From: Pirellulales bacterium
GTDB lineage: Bacteria; Planctomycetota; Planctomycetia; Pirellulales; Thermoguttaceae
Assembly: GCA_016928165.1 (NCBI GenBank)
Contig: JAFGLH010000128.1
Location: 1 to 64,000 of the forward strand
Reading direction: 5' to 3'
Length of the DNA: 64,000 nt
Shown: positions 35,775-45,611 of the stretch, piece by piece
Layout: each line of letters starts with the position of its first letter
How positions within the stretch are numbered: position 1 is the stretch's first letter
The notes under the pieces: model-generated
What the model was told of the DNA's origin: nothing
The model's database searches: none
The model's input: only the letters and a program-made list of their open reading frames with translations
Program-made: the position numbers and the translations under genes

Positions 35775-37211
35775 TTATTCGGATAAATTGATAATTCTCT
35801 CCGCGGCCAACTTGCCGCCGTGGATGCAGTCGGGAATGCCGACGCCGCGATAGGCGTTGCCAGCCAGTTGCAGGTTGGGCCACGCCGCCGCGCGAGACTC
35901 GATCTCCGCGACCAGTTCCCGATGGCCTACGCGATACTGCGGCATCGTCGCCGGCCAACGAGCGATACGGCAAAAACACGGCCCGCCGCGAATCTGCAAC
36001 AACCGCGACACGTCGTCCAGAACCATCGACAATAACCGATCGTCGTTCATATCGACCAACTCCGGCCGCCGGGCGCCGCCGACGAACACCCGCAGCAATT
36101 CCTTTCCTGCCGGAGCACGGTGCGGATATTTTCGACTGCTGAAGCTGCAAGCGAGAATCGGACTCCTTTCGACGGCCGGCACGACTACGCCCATCCCGTC
36201 GAGTGGATGTCCAATGCGGTTGGAATCGTAGCCTAGCGAGACGACGGCCGTGCCGGAGTGGGCAATCGAGGCCAACCGCTCGGCCAGCAAAGCATCGAGC
36301 GGTTCGAGCAGCTTCGCCGTCACGTGCGAGGGGGTAGCGAGAATAATCGCATCGAAATTTCGGTGCGGAGTATGGTCCGCTTTAACAGACGGTTGGCTTG
36401 TCACCCGCCAGTTGTCTGCATGGCGTTCGATCCGGATTACGGGGCAATTCAGTTTCATCGCATTATCCGGCAGCCTGGAGACGAGAGCCTCGACCAAACT
36501 CGACAATCCGTCGCGGAGCGTGACAAACATGCCGTATCTGGCGCCGCTCTCGCGGCCGGCGTTGGCGCGGCCGTGCATTGCCCGGCGCATGGCGCGGATC
36601 AGGCTGCCGTGCTCCCGCTCCATGTCCCGGAAACGGGGGAGTGTTGCCAAAACGCTGAGCTTTTCCAGGTCGGCCGCGTATACCGCGCCGACTAACGGCT
36701 CAACCAACCGCTCATAAGCCTCGCGCCCCAGCCGGCGGCGGACGAAGGCGGCCATGCTCTCGTCGGACTGGTCGCCGCGCGGAGGGATGAAATACTCGCA
36801 GGCCGCGCGGATTTTTCCCCACGGACCGAGTATGCCGGTAACGGCCAGCGGCCAAAGGCGGGCGGGGGCCATCATCAAAAAGCCGTCGGGCAACGGATGC
36901 ATCCGCCCACGCCGTACGACAAACGTGCGTCGATTTGCCGGATTGGTGCGCGCGAGACGGTCTTCCAGCCCGAGCCGCCGGCAAAGTTCCAATCCCCACG
37001 GGATGGTCGTGATAAAGTTGTCGGCGCTCTGTTCGACCTGAAAACCGTCTTCGTGAAGCGTGGAGAGGACGCCGCCGGCGCGCGGGCCGGCCTCGAACAA
37101 AGTCGTCGAGCATTTCCGATCGAGTTCGGTCAGCCGATGGGCGGCGGCCAATCCGGCGATGCCGCCGCCGATGACCGCAACGCTTCGGGGGTGCTGCTGT
37201 CGCTGGAGCAT
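35775..37211 (-). CDS. hemG: Protoporphyrinogen oxidase (HemY-type PPOX)
   Basis: VAVIGGGIAGLAAAHRL; LFEAGPRAGGVLST; DNFITTIPWGLELCRRLGLEDRL; GNAYRGVGIPDCIHGGKLAAERII. Confidence 0.87.
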   Translation of the reverse strand: MLQRQQHPRSVAVIGGGIAGLAAAHRLTELDRKCSTTLFEAGPRAGGVLSTLHEDGFQVEQSADNFITTIPWGLELCRRLGLEDRLARTNPANRRTFVVRRGRMHPLPDGFLMMAPARLWPLAVTGILGPWGKIRAACEYFIPPRGDQSDESMAAFVRRRLGREAYERLVEPLVGAVYAADLEKLSVLATLPRFRDMEREHGSLIRAMRRAMHGRANAGRESGARYGMFVTLRDGLSSLVEALVSRLPDNAMKLNCPVIRIERHADNWRVTSQPSVKADHTPHRNFDAIILATPSHVTAKLLEPLDALLAERLASIAHSGTAVVSLGYDSNRIGHPLDGMGVVVPAVERSPILACSFSSRKYPHRAPAGKELLRVFVGGARRPELVDMNDDRLLSMVLDDVSRLLQIRGGPCFCRIARWPATMPQYRVGHRELVAEIESRAAAWPNLQLAGNAYRGVGIPDCIHGGKLAAERIINLSE

Positions 37212-37235
37212 GCCGATTTCATATTTGGTCGCGGG

Positions 37236-37598
37236 TCATTCGGACTCAAGCCAGTCCTCGGCATCATCAAGGTCGGCATAAGGATAGTGACGGATTTCGG
37301 CCGCGACAAAATGTTTCGCCAAGGTTTTGGCGATCGATCCTAAAGAGCTGTCGGTCACTAGCGCCACGCGCTCGACCTGTTGATGGTGGTCGCGGATGAA
37401 GCGTATGTGGGCGGTAAGTCCGGCGAAACTTTCCCAGCCGGGGAACTCCTTGGAATGAATCAGCAGGCCGCGGACCGTGGGATGTTCGGCCAGGTAGGCG
37501 TCCACCGTTTCGCTCAGGTTCCGAAAATCCTCGGACGACAGCGACGAGATCGGCTCGATAACCACAATCCCTTTGTCCGTAATTCGGTGTTCGATCAT
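37236..37598 (-). CDS. STAS/SEC14-like (SpoIIAA-like) domain protein
   Basis: MIEHRITDKGIVVIEPISSLSSEDFRNLSETVDAYLAEHPTVRGLLIHSKEFPGWESFAGLTAHIRFIRDHHQQVERVALVTDS. Confidence 0.7.
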   Translation of the reverse strand: MIEHRITDKGIVVIEPISSLSSEDFRNLSETVDAYLAEHPTVRGLLIHSKEFPGWESFAGLTAHIRFIRDHHQQVERVALVTDSSLGSIAKTLAKHFVAAEIRHYPYADLDDAEDWLESE

Positions 37599-37920
37599 TG
37601 TTACACCCTTTCCTCGGAAATAGTCAAACTGCTCCCGGGTTAGAAACCGGTCTCTGTTCGCGGCCGAAAACCGGCTCACAAGCCCCCATTCCCGAGTTCG
37701 ATAAGCGGGACAATTGCTCGTGTAGGTGTGGCCATCCTACCTTGAGTATAGTAGTTGTCAACGGCAGAAAAGGGGCCGGAGAAGGCCCAAATGACACAAC
37801 CCCTTGTGTATCAAGAGATTGCGACAATCCGGAATCGGACTCCCCTCAGCCCGGGAAAATCGCTACACTGTCGCCCCTTTTCACTTCCTTTTCTAAAATC
37901 CGCTTCGGAGGATTATCGCC

Positions 37921-39105
37921 ATGTCTCCTGGTCGCTTAACCTTGATTCTGGTGTTGTTGGGATTGTTTTGCGGGGCAGTGCCGTTGGGATTCGATGCCCC
38001 GGCCTGGGGACAACAAATCCCAGTCTACCCCGCGCCTCCGCAACGGATGCCGCCCAGCGTCGCCCCGGCCGTATATCCTTCCACCTATCCATCCACTTCG
38101 TCCGCTTACCCGTCGACGAATGCATCGGTCTATTCATCTCCGACAACGGCCTCCTCGCCGCCGCTATCTCCGTATGACGAGGTGCTGCCAGGCATATCGA
38201 ATTCGCCCGGCGGCGGCGCCGTGCAGGCGTCCTACGACGACCCGGGGCCGATGTACGCGCCCTACGGCGGCCCCGACGCGATGAGCAACGCCGCCCAGAC
38301 CTTGGAAACCAACACTTATGTCGATCGCGCGCTGGTCGGCGCCGACCCGTGGACCTGGCAGGTACTGCCGGACGGCCTGATGTACAAATCGTACATGGCC
38401 GGCGGGCGCGAGCCGCGCTTCGCCAGCCAGTGGGTGCAGTTGCAGACCGGAGATTGGGTTTGGGACGCAACGCTCGGCGGGCGCGTGGGCATGCTGCGAT
38501 ACGGCACCGATAACCCTCTCTGGCCGGAAGGCTGGCAGTTGGACATCGAAGGGGCCGCGTTCCCTCGTTTGGACCTGGAGAACGATCGCGACCTGGTTTC
38601 GGCCGATTACCGCTTCGGCATTCCCCTGACCACTCGACGCGGCTGCTGGGAAATGAAACTCGCTTACTATCATCTCAGCTCGCATTTGGGCGACGAGTAC
38701 ATGATCCGCCATCCGGGCTATCGACGGCTGAACTACGTCCGCGATGCGGTTGTCCTCGGCATGGCCATTTATTTCGGTCCAAACTTGCGGCTCTATTCGG
38801 AGGCGGATTGGGCCTTCAACACCGACGGCGGCGCAAAGCCCTGGGAGTTCCAGTTCGGCATCGACTGGGCCTCGGCCGAACCGACCGGAGGTTGGGGCGC
38901 GCCGTTCTTCGCCATCAATGGACATCTCCGCGAGGCAAACGATTACGGCGGAAATATGACCGTGCAAACCGGTTGGATGTGGCGCGGTTACAGCGGCCAC
39001 CTCTGCCGCGTGGGCATGCAGTACTTCAACGGTTTCAGCGACCAGGGCCAGTTCTACGACACCTTCGAGGAACAGATCGGCGTCGGCCTCTGGTACGATT
39101 ACTAG
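37921..39105 (+). CDS. DUF1207 family protein (Pro/Ser-rich N-terminal region)
   Basis: LPDGLMYKSYMAGGREPRFASQW...GGRVGMLRYG...WQLDIEGAAFPRLDLENDRDLVSADYRFGIPLT...GVGLWYDY. Confidence 0.78.
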   Translation: MSPGRLTLILVLLGLFCGAVPLGFDAPAWGQQIPVYPAPPQRMPPSVAPAVYPSTYPSTSSAYPSTNASVYSSPTTASSPPLSPYDEVLPGISNSPGGGAVQASYDDPGPMYAPYGGPDAMSNAAQTLETNTYVDRALVGADPWTWQVLPDGLMYKSYMAGGREPRFASQWVQLQTGDWVWDATLGGRVGMLRYGTDNPLWPEGWQLDIEGAAFPRLDLENDRDLVSADYRFGIPLTTRRGCWEMKLAYYHLSSHLGDEYMIRHPGYRRLNYVRDAVVLGMAIYFGPNLRLYSEADWAFNTDGGAKPWEFQFGIDWASAEPTGGWGAPFFAINGHLREANDYGGNMTVQTGWMWRGYSGHLCRVGMQYFNGFSDQGQFYDTFEEQIGVGLWYDY

Positions 39106-39131
39106 ATCGATCACGGACGGTCTAGCCTATA

Positions 39132-40058
39132 ATGTTCCAGTTCCCTGCACCAATACCGCGCACCGTTCGTTGTAGATGCGGGTGGACGATGCTCCTCTGC
39201 CTGATCGTCATTCCGCCGATCGGTTGCCGTGCGATTCCCACCCGAAACGAGCGGAAACCGGCCGAAGAGGCCGTGTTCCCATCGTTAAAGCTCAACGAAG
39301 ACCTTGTAAAATCGCTCAAACCCTCCAATCACAGAAATTGGATATCCGAACAATCGGCCCCGGCACACGCCTCAATCGACGGAGACCACATAACGGTCTA
39401 CGACATCCGCGACTGCCGTTGGTCGGCCTACGACGATGTCGTAATCGACTACTACGACAAGAGTTTCGACCTGAACAAAATCGAATCGGTCGATTTCATC
39501 GTCGTGCCGTTCAACGAGACCCCCAGCCTCGGACACACGATGATCAGTTTCGGATTCGAGGATGGTGAACATCTGGCCGTGTCAGTGGAAATACGCCGCG
39601 AACGTGGAGAAGCCTTCAGCCCGATTAAAGGCTTTTTTCAACAATATGAGTTAATGTACGTGGTTGCCAGCGAACGCGACTTGATCCAGAAACGCGTCAT
39701 TTGCGATCTATGCAACGTCTACCTGTATCGTTCCACGGCCACGCGCGGGCAGGTTCGCGACCTGTTCCTCGACGTAATGCGGAGGGTTAACGAGCTATAC
39801 GAGAAGCCGGAGTTCTACGATACCTTGACGAACAACTGCACCACGAACATCCGCGACCACATCAACAATCTTACTCCGGATCGTGTCCCCTACGATTACC
39901 GCGTGTTATTGCCCGGCTACTCCGATCACTTGGCTTACGACCTGGGTTTGATCGAGCGCCACGGGTCTTATGAGCAGACGCGGTTCCGCGCCCGTGTCAA
40001 TTACTTGGCTTATCTCCATCGCGCCGATCCGTTCTTTTCGCGCGCGATACGGCTGTAG
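39132..40058 (+). CDS. DUF4105 (Lnb N-terminal periplasmic) domain protein
   Basis: IRDCRWSAYDDVVIDYYDKSFDLNKIESVDFIVVPF...LGHTMISFGFEDGEHLAVSVEIRRERGEAFSPIKGFFQQYELMYVVASERDLI...YDTLTNNCTTNI. Confidence 0.8.
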   Translation: MFQFPAPIPRTVRCRCGWTMLLCLIVIPPIGCRAIPTRNERKPAEEAVFPSLKLNEDLVKSLKPSNHRNWISEQSAPAHASIDGDHITVYDIRDCRWSAYDDVVIDYYDKSFDLNKIESVDFIVVPFNETPSLGHTMISFGFEDGEHLAVSVEIRRERGEAFSPIKGFFQQYELMYVVASERDLIQKRVICDLCNVYLYRSTATRGQVRDLFLDVMRRVNELYEKPEFYDTLTNNCTTNIRDHINNLTPDRVPYDYRVLLPGYSDHLAYDLGLIERHGSYEQTRFRARVNYLAYLHRADPFFSRAIRL

Positions 40059-40349
40059 TTAGGCCATGTAATGATTCGTCGGCATCGTGCCGGTTCCGTT
40101 CCGCGGGGCGTAACGTCGGCCCTTCCAAAATGCGGCAATTACGGTCGGCTATTGCCCAATCCAGTTGCAAGCAAGCGAAGGTCATATGATATTTATTAGA
40201 CATAACTTATGGCAATTACGGTTATTACCATGCAATGCTTCGCAAAGCGCACGCTCAATAACACTCATGGGGTATATTGACTTACTCTGTACGCAAGGTA
40301 AAATAGTACATCAGTAGATAATGATGACCCCCTGTGAAAGGGCATTAAG

Positions 40350-42518
40350 GTGTCCTCAATAAAAAGCAGCCAGTCTCGCAACGGCCTCCAAGCAGCCGAA
40401 GAGAAACTGTTCCGTTCGGAACGGCAAAGGTTGTTTTTGTGTTTGCTGGTTGCAGTGGCGGGCATTGCCATCTCAATCCTGTTGGCGCAAATGTTGCGCA
40501 AGCAGGAACAGCGACTTGCCGCGGTACAGTTCCAGCACGACGCCGAACGGCGCATCGAGGCCATACAACAAGCGGCGATCGACCGTCTAAGCGTCGCCGA
40601 CATTATTGAAGCCTTTTACTCCGGCTCCAAGTTAGTGGAGCGGAATGAGTTTAGCGCCTTTTGCAGGCCGCTACTGAAAAAATTTCAAGGCGTTCAATTT
40701 TTAGGGTGGGCGCCTTTGGTCGAGCAGTCGAACCGCGAATCGTACGAACGGGCCGTCCGGGAAGAGGGCTTCTCCGGCTACGAAATCACGGAGCTGGACA
40801 ATAACGAGAGTTATGTTCCCGCCGGCAAACGCGAAATATATTGCCCCATTCTGTTTATCGAGCCTTTTGATAAATTCAAGTTGCTGTTGGGCTTCGATAT
40901 TCGCTCTGACCCGGCTCGCCGCTCCGCCATCGATAGGGCAATAGCCACCGGTCGTCAGGCCGCAGCCTTTTGTTTGCCATCGGGAACAGACTCGATGCAC
41001 AACAGGGTAATGTACGTCATAACTCCAATCAGCGGTTCGGGCACGGATTCGGATCGTCCCCAAACGATTGGTTTTGCTTTTGGGGTCTACGACATCGACT
41101 CGGTTGTCGAGGACGCCCTCCAACCGTTTACGTCCGTGGGAATCGACTTGAACATTCGCGAGCATTTGAAAACGGGCCGAGGAGAAATAATCTATTCTAG
41201 ACGTTCTCCACTCGGCGACGGTGAAGACACAAGCTTTTCGGGCGTCGATGCATCCGATCCAGCCACGTCCCCAACACCCGTCGTTTCCGTGATTGACGCC
41301 TTGGACCGCCAAGGGGAAATCGAATGCGTCCCCTTGAAATGTTACTTGGTTCAACATCTGACATGGGGACCGACGTTGGTGCTGATAACGGGAATTACAA
41401 TCACCGCTCTATCGGTCGGATATCTATTTTTGCTCATCGGTCGGACGGCCCGCGTCAGGCGGTTGGTGACACAGCGGACCCAAGAATTGCAGGCCAGCGA
41501 ACAACGCTTCCGCCGGTTGGTGGAATACGCCGGGGACACAATCATCCTTCACGATTCAAACGGAAGAATCATCGACGCCAACAAGCGGGCGTCCAACACG
41601 CTAGGCTACTCTCGGGACGAGTTGTTGACAATGTACATCTCCGATCTGGACATCGAATTGATTTCTGGTAATCAACTTCGTTTTTGGAGCCTTCCGGACG
41701 ACGAATATCCGGTAACATTCGAGGGAACCCATCGCCGCAAGGATGGCAGCACCTTTCCCGTGGAAATTCGGCTGGTTCCGATGATCATGGGCGGTGAAAG
41801 ATTGATGATCGGTTTGGCGCGCGACATTACCGACCGAAAGCAAGCGGAATTAAAACTTCGCAACGAGCAACGTCTACTGCGGGAAATGCTCGACCTTCAG
41901 GAACAGGACCGGAAGCTGATCTCGTATGACATTCACGACGGACTCGCGCAGCAATTAACCGGCGCGTTAATGAAGTTCCAGTCCATCGAACACATGATCG
42001 CCCGAAATCCCACCGGCGCTCAGGAGGTGCTTCACGAATCCATTCATTTGCTCAAGGACGCCGTGGCCGAAACCCGCAGGCTGATCGGCGGATTGCGGCC
42101 GCCGGTCCTCGACGAATCGGGCGTCGCCGCCGCCGTCGAGGTTTTAATTTCCGGGTATCGGAAAGACGACTCGCCGCAAATCGAATTTATCGATAATCTA
42201 GGCCCGCGGCGATTCGCCCCGCCCTTGGAAAGCGCAATCTTTCGCATCGTTCAGGAATCGCTGACCAACGCTTCTCGCTATAGTAGGAGCGAAAGGGTGC
42301 GCGTCGAATTGGGCATCAGCGCCGAAAGAGTTGTAATTGACGTGCGTGACTGGGGCGTCGGCTTCGAGTTGGAAAAGATCGGCAACGGCCATCATGGCCT
42401 GAGGGGCATCCGAGAGCGCGTCCGTCTGCTAGGCGGCTCGGCCACGATCGAATCAGTTCCCGGGCAAGGGGCGCACATTCGCGTCGAGCTGCCTTTGCTG
42501 CACCCGGTCGAAAGATGA
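40350..42518 (+). CDS. CHASE-PAS sensor histidine kinase (HisKA_3 type)
   Basis: CHASE-like EEGFSGYEITELDNNESYVPAGKREIYCPILFIEPFDKFKLLLGFDI; PAS YAGDTIILHDSNGRIIDANKRASNTLGYSRDELL; SYDIHDGLAQQLTGAL; GVGFELEKIGNGHHGLRGIRERVRLLGGSATIES. Confidence 0.88.
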   Translation: MSSIKSSQSRNGLQAAEEKLFRSERQRLFLCLLVAVAGIAISILLAQMLRKQEQRLAAVQFQHDAERRIEAIQQAAIDRLSVADIIEAFYSGSKLVERNEFSAFCRPLLKKFQGVQFLGWAPLVEQSNRESYERAVREEGFSGYEITELDNNESYVPAGKREIYCPILFIEPFDKFKLLLGFDIRSDPARRSAIDRAIATGRQAAAFCLPSGTDSMHNRVMYVITPISGSGTDSDRPQTIGFAFGVYDIDSVVEDALQPFTSVGIDLNIREHLKTGRGEIIYSRRSPLGDGEDTSFSGVDASDPATSPTPVVSVIDALDRQGEIECVPLKCYLVQHLTWGPTLVLITGITITALSVGYLFLLIGRTARVRRLVTQRTQELQASEQRFRRLVEYAGDTIILHDSNGRIIDANKRASNTLGYSRDELLTMYISDLDIELISGNQLRFWSLPDDEYPVTFEGTHRRKDGSTFPVEIRLVPMIMGGERLMIGLARDITDRKQAELKLRNEQRLLREMLDLQEQDRKLISYDIHDGLAQQLTGALMKFQSIEHMIARNPTGAQEVLHESIHLLKDAVAETRRLIGGLRPPVLDESGVAAAVEVLISGYRKDDSPQIEFIDNLGPRRFAPPLESAIFRIVQESLTNASRYSRSERVRVELGISAERVVIDVRDWGVGFELEKIGNGHHGLRGIRERVRLLGGSATIESVPGQGAHIRVELPLLHPVER

Positions 42519-42532
42519 GTTTGTCCGATCCG

Positions 42533-43711
42533 TCAATCTCTCCGCACGCGCGGCCAGACGTGTTTGTAGGCCCATACTGCCGTTCGGCCGAACGCGCCTC
42601 GCGCCGCCGCCACCCGGCCGACGGCGTAACGGCTGGGCCGCCAAGCCGCGTGGGCCTCGTTGATCGGTCCTTGAAAGTCCAACGCCTTGCGCTCGTGGTC
42701 GGCGAAGAATCGTTCCAGCAAGTGGTATCGCAGCAATTGGCCCGGATGGAATTCGGAAAACTCGGGGTCGTAGCCGGTCTTGATCGAGTGGAAAACACCC
42801 TTGGCCGATAGGCCGTACGAAAAGGCCGCCGGCTGACCACCGCAACGAAGGACGGCAATTTCCAGTTGGCCCCAGCAGGCGGCCGATTCCGCCTGACGGA
42901 TGTAAAATTCGGCCATTTTCGGCGTGCGCAGGACTGACGTGCCCTTCACACCCTTCCAACCGAGATTCTCGATCTGGAAACACTCACGCATCGCCGTTTC
43001 AACCTCGTCGGGCATCAATTGGCGGCGGAGGTCCAACCGGACGTCGCCCAAAGCTTCCATTCGCCTTGCCGCCCGGGTCATTTGCTGTCGGTGTTTGCGC
43101 GACCATCGGGCCTTGAAGGCCGGCCAATCGTGATCGATCTCGACCCGCCCGACTCGCCACCTCCGACGCTCCGCAACGGTCATTCCATTGCGGCGCAGGG
43201 CTTGGCATAACAGTCTCCAACGATTGGCGTCCAAAGCGGCCTCGCCGAGCCACAGCAGCGGGACGTTCAGATTGCGAATTCCCGCCGCCAAGACGTCCAG
43301 AACCTCCTTTATATCAGTGTTGTCGTCCAGCAGCAGGTCGCCGCTGTCCGCCCATTCATTGCAGGGGAGCGCGGCGGCGGGAAAAAACCGACCGATTTTA
43401 CGTCGCACCAATGGCAGCGCCGCCGCCAACCGCCCGCCCGCTTCCACGGCGACGGCGATAAAATTCTCCGGCCGGGAGAATTGTTCCACCCACTGGACTA
43501 GGATCTCGGCGCGGAGCAAAGGGAGCGTAACGTCGCTGCGCCGCCAGAGGTCGTCCCAATCTTCAAACAATTTTAATAAGTCGTCGAGTGATTCGAGACG
43601 TATGATTTTAGGTTGGGGCACGTATGGCTCCAAGAATATTTCCGCTCCAACATATTTGTGCGGCAGTTGTACTGCCACACCATCGTATCGGGGTGGCAGG
43701 GCAACTGCCAC
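42533..43711 (-). CDS. GNAT (BioF2-like/CelD-like) acyltransferase
   Basis: KHRQQMTRAARRMEALGDVRL; AEFYIRQAESAACWGQLEIAVLRCGGQPAAFSYGLSAKGVFHSIKTGYDPEFSEFHPGQLLRYHLLERFF. Start codon uncertain. Confidence 0.8.
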   Translation of the reverse strand: MAVALPPRYDGVAVQLPHKYVGAEIFLEPYVPQPKIIRLESLDDLLKLFEDWDDLWRRSDVTLPLLRAEILVQWVEQFSRPENFIAVAVEAGGRLAAALPLVRRKIGRFFPAAALPCNEWADSGDLLLDDNTDIKEVLDVLAAGIRNLNVPLLWLGEAALDANRWRLLCQALRRNGMTVAERRRWRVGRVEIDHDWPAFKARWSRKHRQQMTRAARRMEALGDVRLDLRRQLMPDEVETAMRECFQIENLGWKGVKGTSVLRTPKMAEFYIRQAESAACWGQLEIAVLRCGGQPAAFSYGLSAKGVFHSIKTGYDPEFSEFHPGQLLRYHLLERFFADHERKALDFQGPINEAHAAWRPSRYAVGRVAAARGAFGRTAVWAYKHVWPRVRRD

Positions 43712-43714
43712 TCC
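43657..43714. repeat. Two GGCAGTT-type hairpin repeats overlapping the GNAT start
   Basis: tgtgcggcagttgtactgccacac and ggggtggcagggcaactgccactcc. Confidence 0.6.
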
Positions 43715-43727
43715 AACGTCGGAATTG

Positions 43728-45611
43728 TCAGCATTCTGTGTCGGGGAAAATCATCGCCTCGGCGAACTCGCGGGCGAAATCCGCGTCGGTGGAAAGGTCG
43801 ACGTGCTCAGCCCGTCGGGCAAGCTCCTCGGCCGCGTCGCGGGCGCGTCGCGAAAGCGCCGCAAGCCGCGCCCCGGAAAGCGAGGTGTTGCCCATGAAGC
43901 GGATGCGACTCCGCTCGACTTCCAGCGGCAGCAACCCGATCCTCTGCGCATTCCGTCGGCGGATGAAATTGCCAAACCCCCCACCGAGCAGCACCAGCTG
44001 TAAATCTTCCGGTCTCAAACCGGCGCGGCGCAGCAGAATCGAAATTCCGGCGCGGATCGCCCCGGCGGCGAGCTGCAATTCTCGTATGTCCCGTTGCGTC
44101 AGCGTGATCGGCCGTTGGTCGGCCGACTCTCCTTCATCGACAAGCAGGAACGAAACCTGGCCTTGATGCATAACGATTCTTCGGGCCATGTCGGGCAAAA
44201 CGTTCGATGGCAATTGATCGGGAGTTCGCAGCCTGCCGGCGCAATCGAGTGCCCCGTGGCGGAGCATTTCGGCCGCCGCGTCGATTAGACCCGAGCCGCA
44301 GATTCCCATTGGCGGGACGTCGCCGATGACGTTGATCATAAGGCGGCCGTTGAAGACGACTTTTTCGATGGCGCCCGCCCCGCCGCGCATTCCACGCGAG
44401 ATTCTCGCCCCCTCGAAAGCGGGGCCGGCGGCGGTCGAAGCGGCCGTCAGCTTGCCATCGGCCAGCAACACGATCTCGCCGTTAGTGCCGATGTCGACGA
44501 ACAAAGCGGCCCCCTCGACATTGGCCAAATCGGTGGCAAGCATTCCGGCAACGGTGTCGCCGCCGACAAACCCGCCGATCACAGGCATTACGTAAGCGCT
44601 TCCACGGGGATGAATGTGCAGTCCGAGTTTCTCCGCGGGGCAAGAAACGCCCCGGCCGCCGGCCGGCACGAAAGGGACCTCCCCCAACGGTCTGGGATCG
44701 ACGCCGCAGAACAATTGCTGCATGGTTGTGTTGCCGGCGAGGGACAACTCGTAGACCCTTTGACGCGGCACCCCGGCCTCGCCGCACAAGTCGCCGATCA
44801 TCTCGTCGACTGCCGATACGACCGACTGACGCAGACGAGCGAGTCCGTCCATTTTTTCACGGGCAAAGAGGATTCGCGAGAGGACGTCGTCGCCGACCTG
44901 GGTTTGAGGGTTTAGCCGGGCGGTCGTCGCCCACTCGCTGCCGGTGGCCAGGTCGGTCAACTGACCGGCTAGAGTCGTGGTGCCTAGATCCACAGCCACG
45001 GCAAAGGCATCGTCCTCGGTGTTGCCGATCTCGAAGTCGAGCAACCGCTCATCGTCGAAGACGGCGGTGCCGCGAAAGTCGGCCTCTCTGAGCCGGGCGG
45101 AAATTTCCCGCAGCAGCGATAAGCTCATAGTCAGCGGCCCGACGCCCAATGCACTCTCCAAACGGAGCGCATCGGGCACGTCGTCGCCGCGCGTGGGAGG
45201 AGCAAGTTCGACGTATTTTTTCCGCACGAGCGGATCGTCCCTAGTAAACGGTTCCAAACCCTTTTTTCCCCCTCTTCCTTGATAGCTGACGAGTATTTTC
45301 TGATCGAGCGTGGCATGCGAAGCCGAGGGGATTTCAATCTCCAGCGGACGTTGGACGGTCGATTGACAAGCCAACCGCCAGCCAGAGCGGAGTTCCTCAT
45401 CGGAAAACCACTTGCGTTCAACTGCGGTCGGATCGGAGGCGCCCGAGGCCACGATCAGCCGGCATTTTCCGCAAGTGCCCTCTCCGCCGCAAGGCAAGTC
45501 GATCATCAGCCCCGCCTCGGCCGCCGCTTCAACCAACCGTGTTCCGGGCAATACGAAAGCCTCTCGACCGGACGGCCGAAAACGTACCGATACTTCTCGA
45601 TCTCGCGTCAT
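43728..45611 (-). CDS. RACo-like [2Fe-2S]/ASKHA (DUF4445) corrinoid-activation type protein
   Basis: N-terminal plant-type ferredoxin CGGEGTCGKC...LACQS; AVAVDLGTTTLAGQLTDLATG; ELSLAGNTTMQQLFCGVDPRPLGEVPF; LFVDIGTNGEIVLL; GICGSGLIDAAAEM; VLLGGGFGNFIRRRNA. Confidence 0.88.
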   Translation of the reverse strand: MTRDREVSVRFRPSGREAFVLPGTRLVEAAAEAGLMIDLPCGGEGTCGKCRLIVASGASDPTAVERKWFSDEELRSGWRLACQSTVQRPLEIEIPSASHATLDQKILVSYQGRGGKKGLEPFTRDDPLVRKKYVELAPPTRGDDVPDALRLESALGVGPLTMSLSLLREISARLREADFRGTAVFDDERLLDFEIGNTEDDAFAVAVDLGTTTLAGQLTDLATGSEWATTARLNPQTQVGDDVLSRILFAREKMDGLARLRQSVVSAVDEMIGDLCGEAGVPRQRVYELSLAGNTTMQQLFCGVDPRPLGEVPFVPAGGRGVSCPAEKLGLHIHPRGSAYVMPVIGGFVGGDTVAGMLATDLANVEGAALFVDIGTNGEIVLLADGKLTAASTAAGPAFEGARISRGMRGGAGAIEKVVFNGRLMINVIGDVPPMGICGSGLIDAAAEMLRHGALDCAGRLRTPDQLPSNVLPDMARRIVMHQGQVSFLLVDEGESADQRPITLTQRDIRELQLAAGAIRAGISILLRRAGLRPEDLQLVLLGGGFGNFIRRRNAQRIGLLPLEVERSRIRFMGNTSLSGARLAALSRRARDAAEELARRAEHVDLSTDADFAREFAEAMIFPDTEC

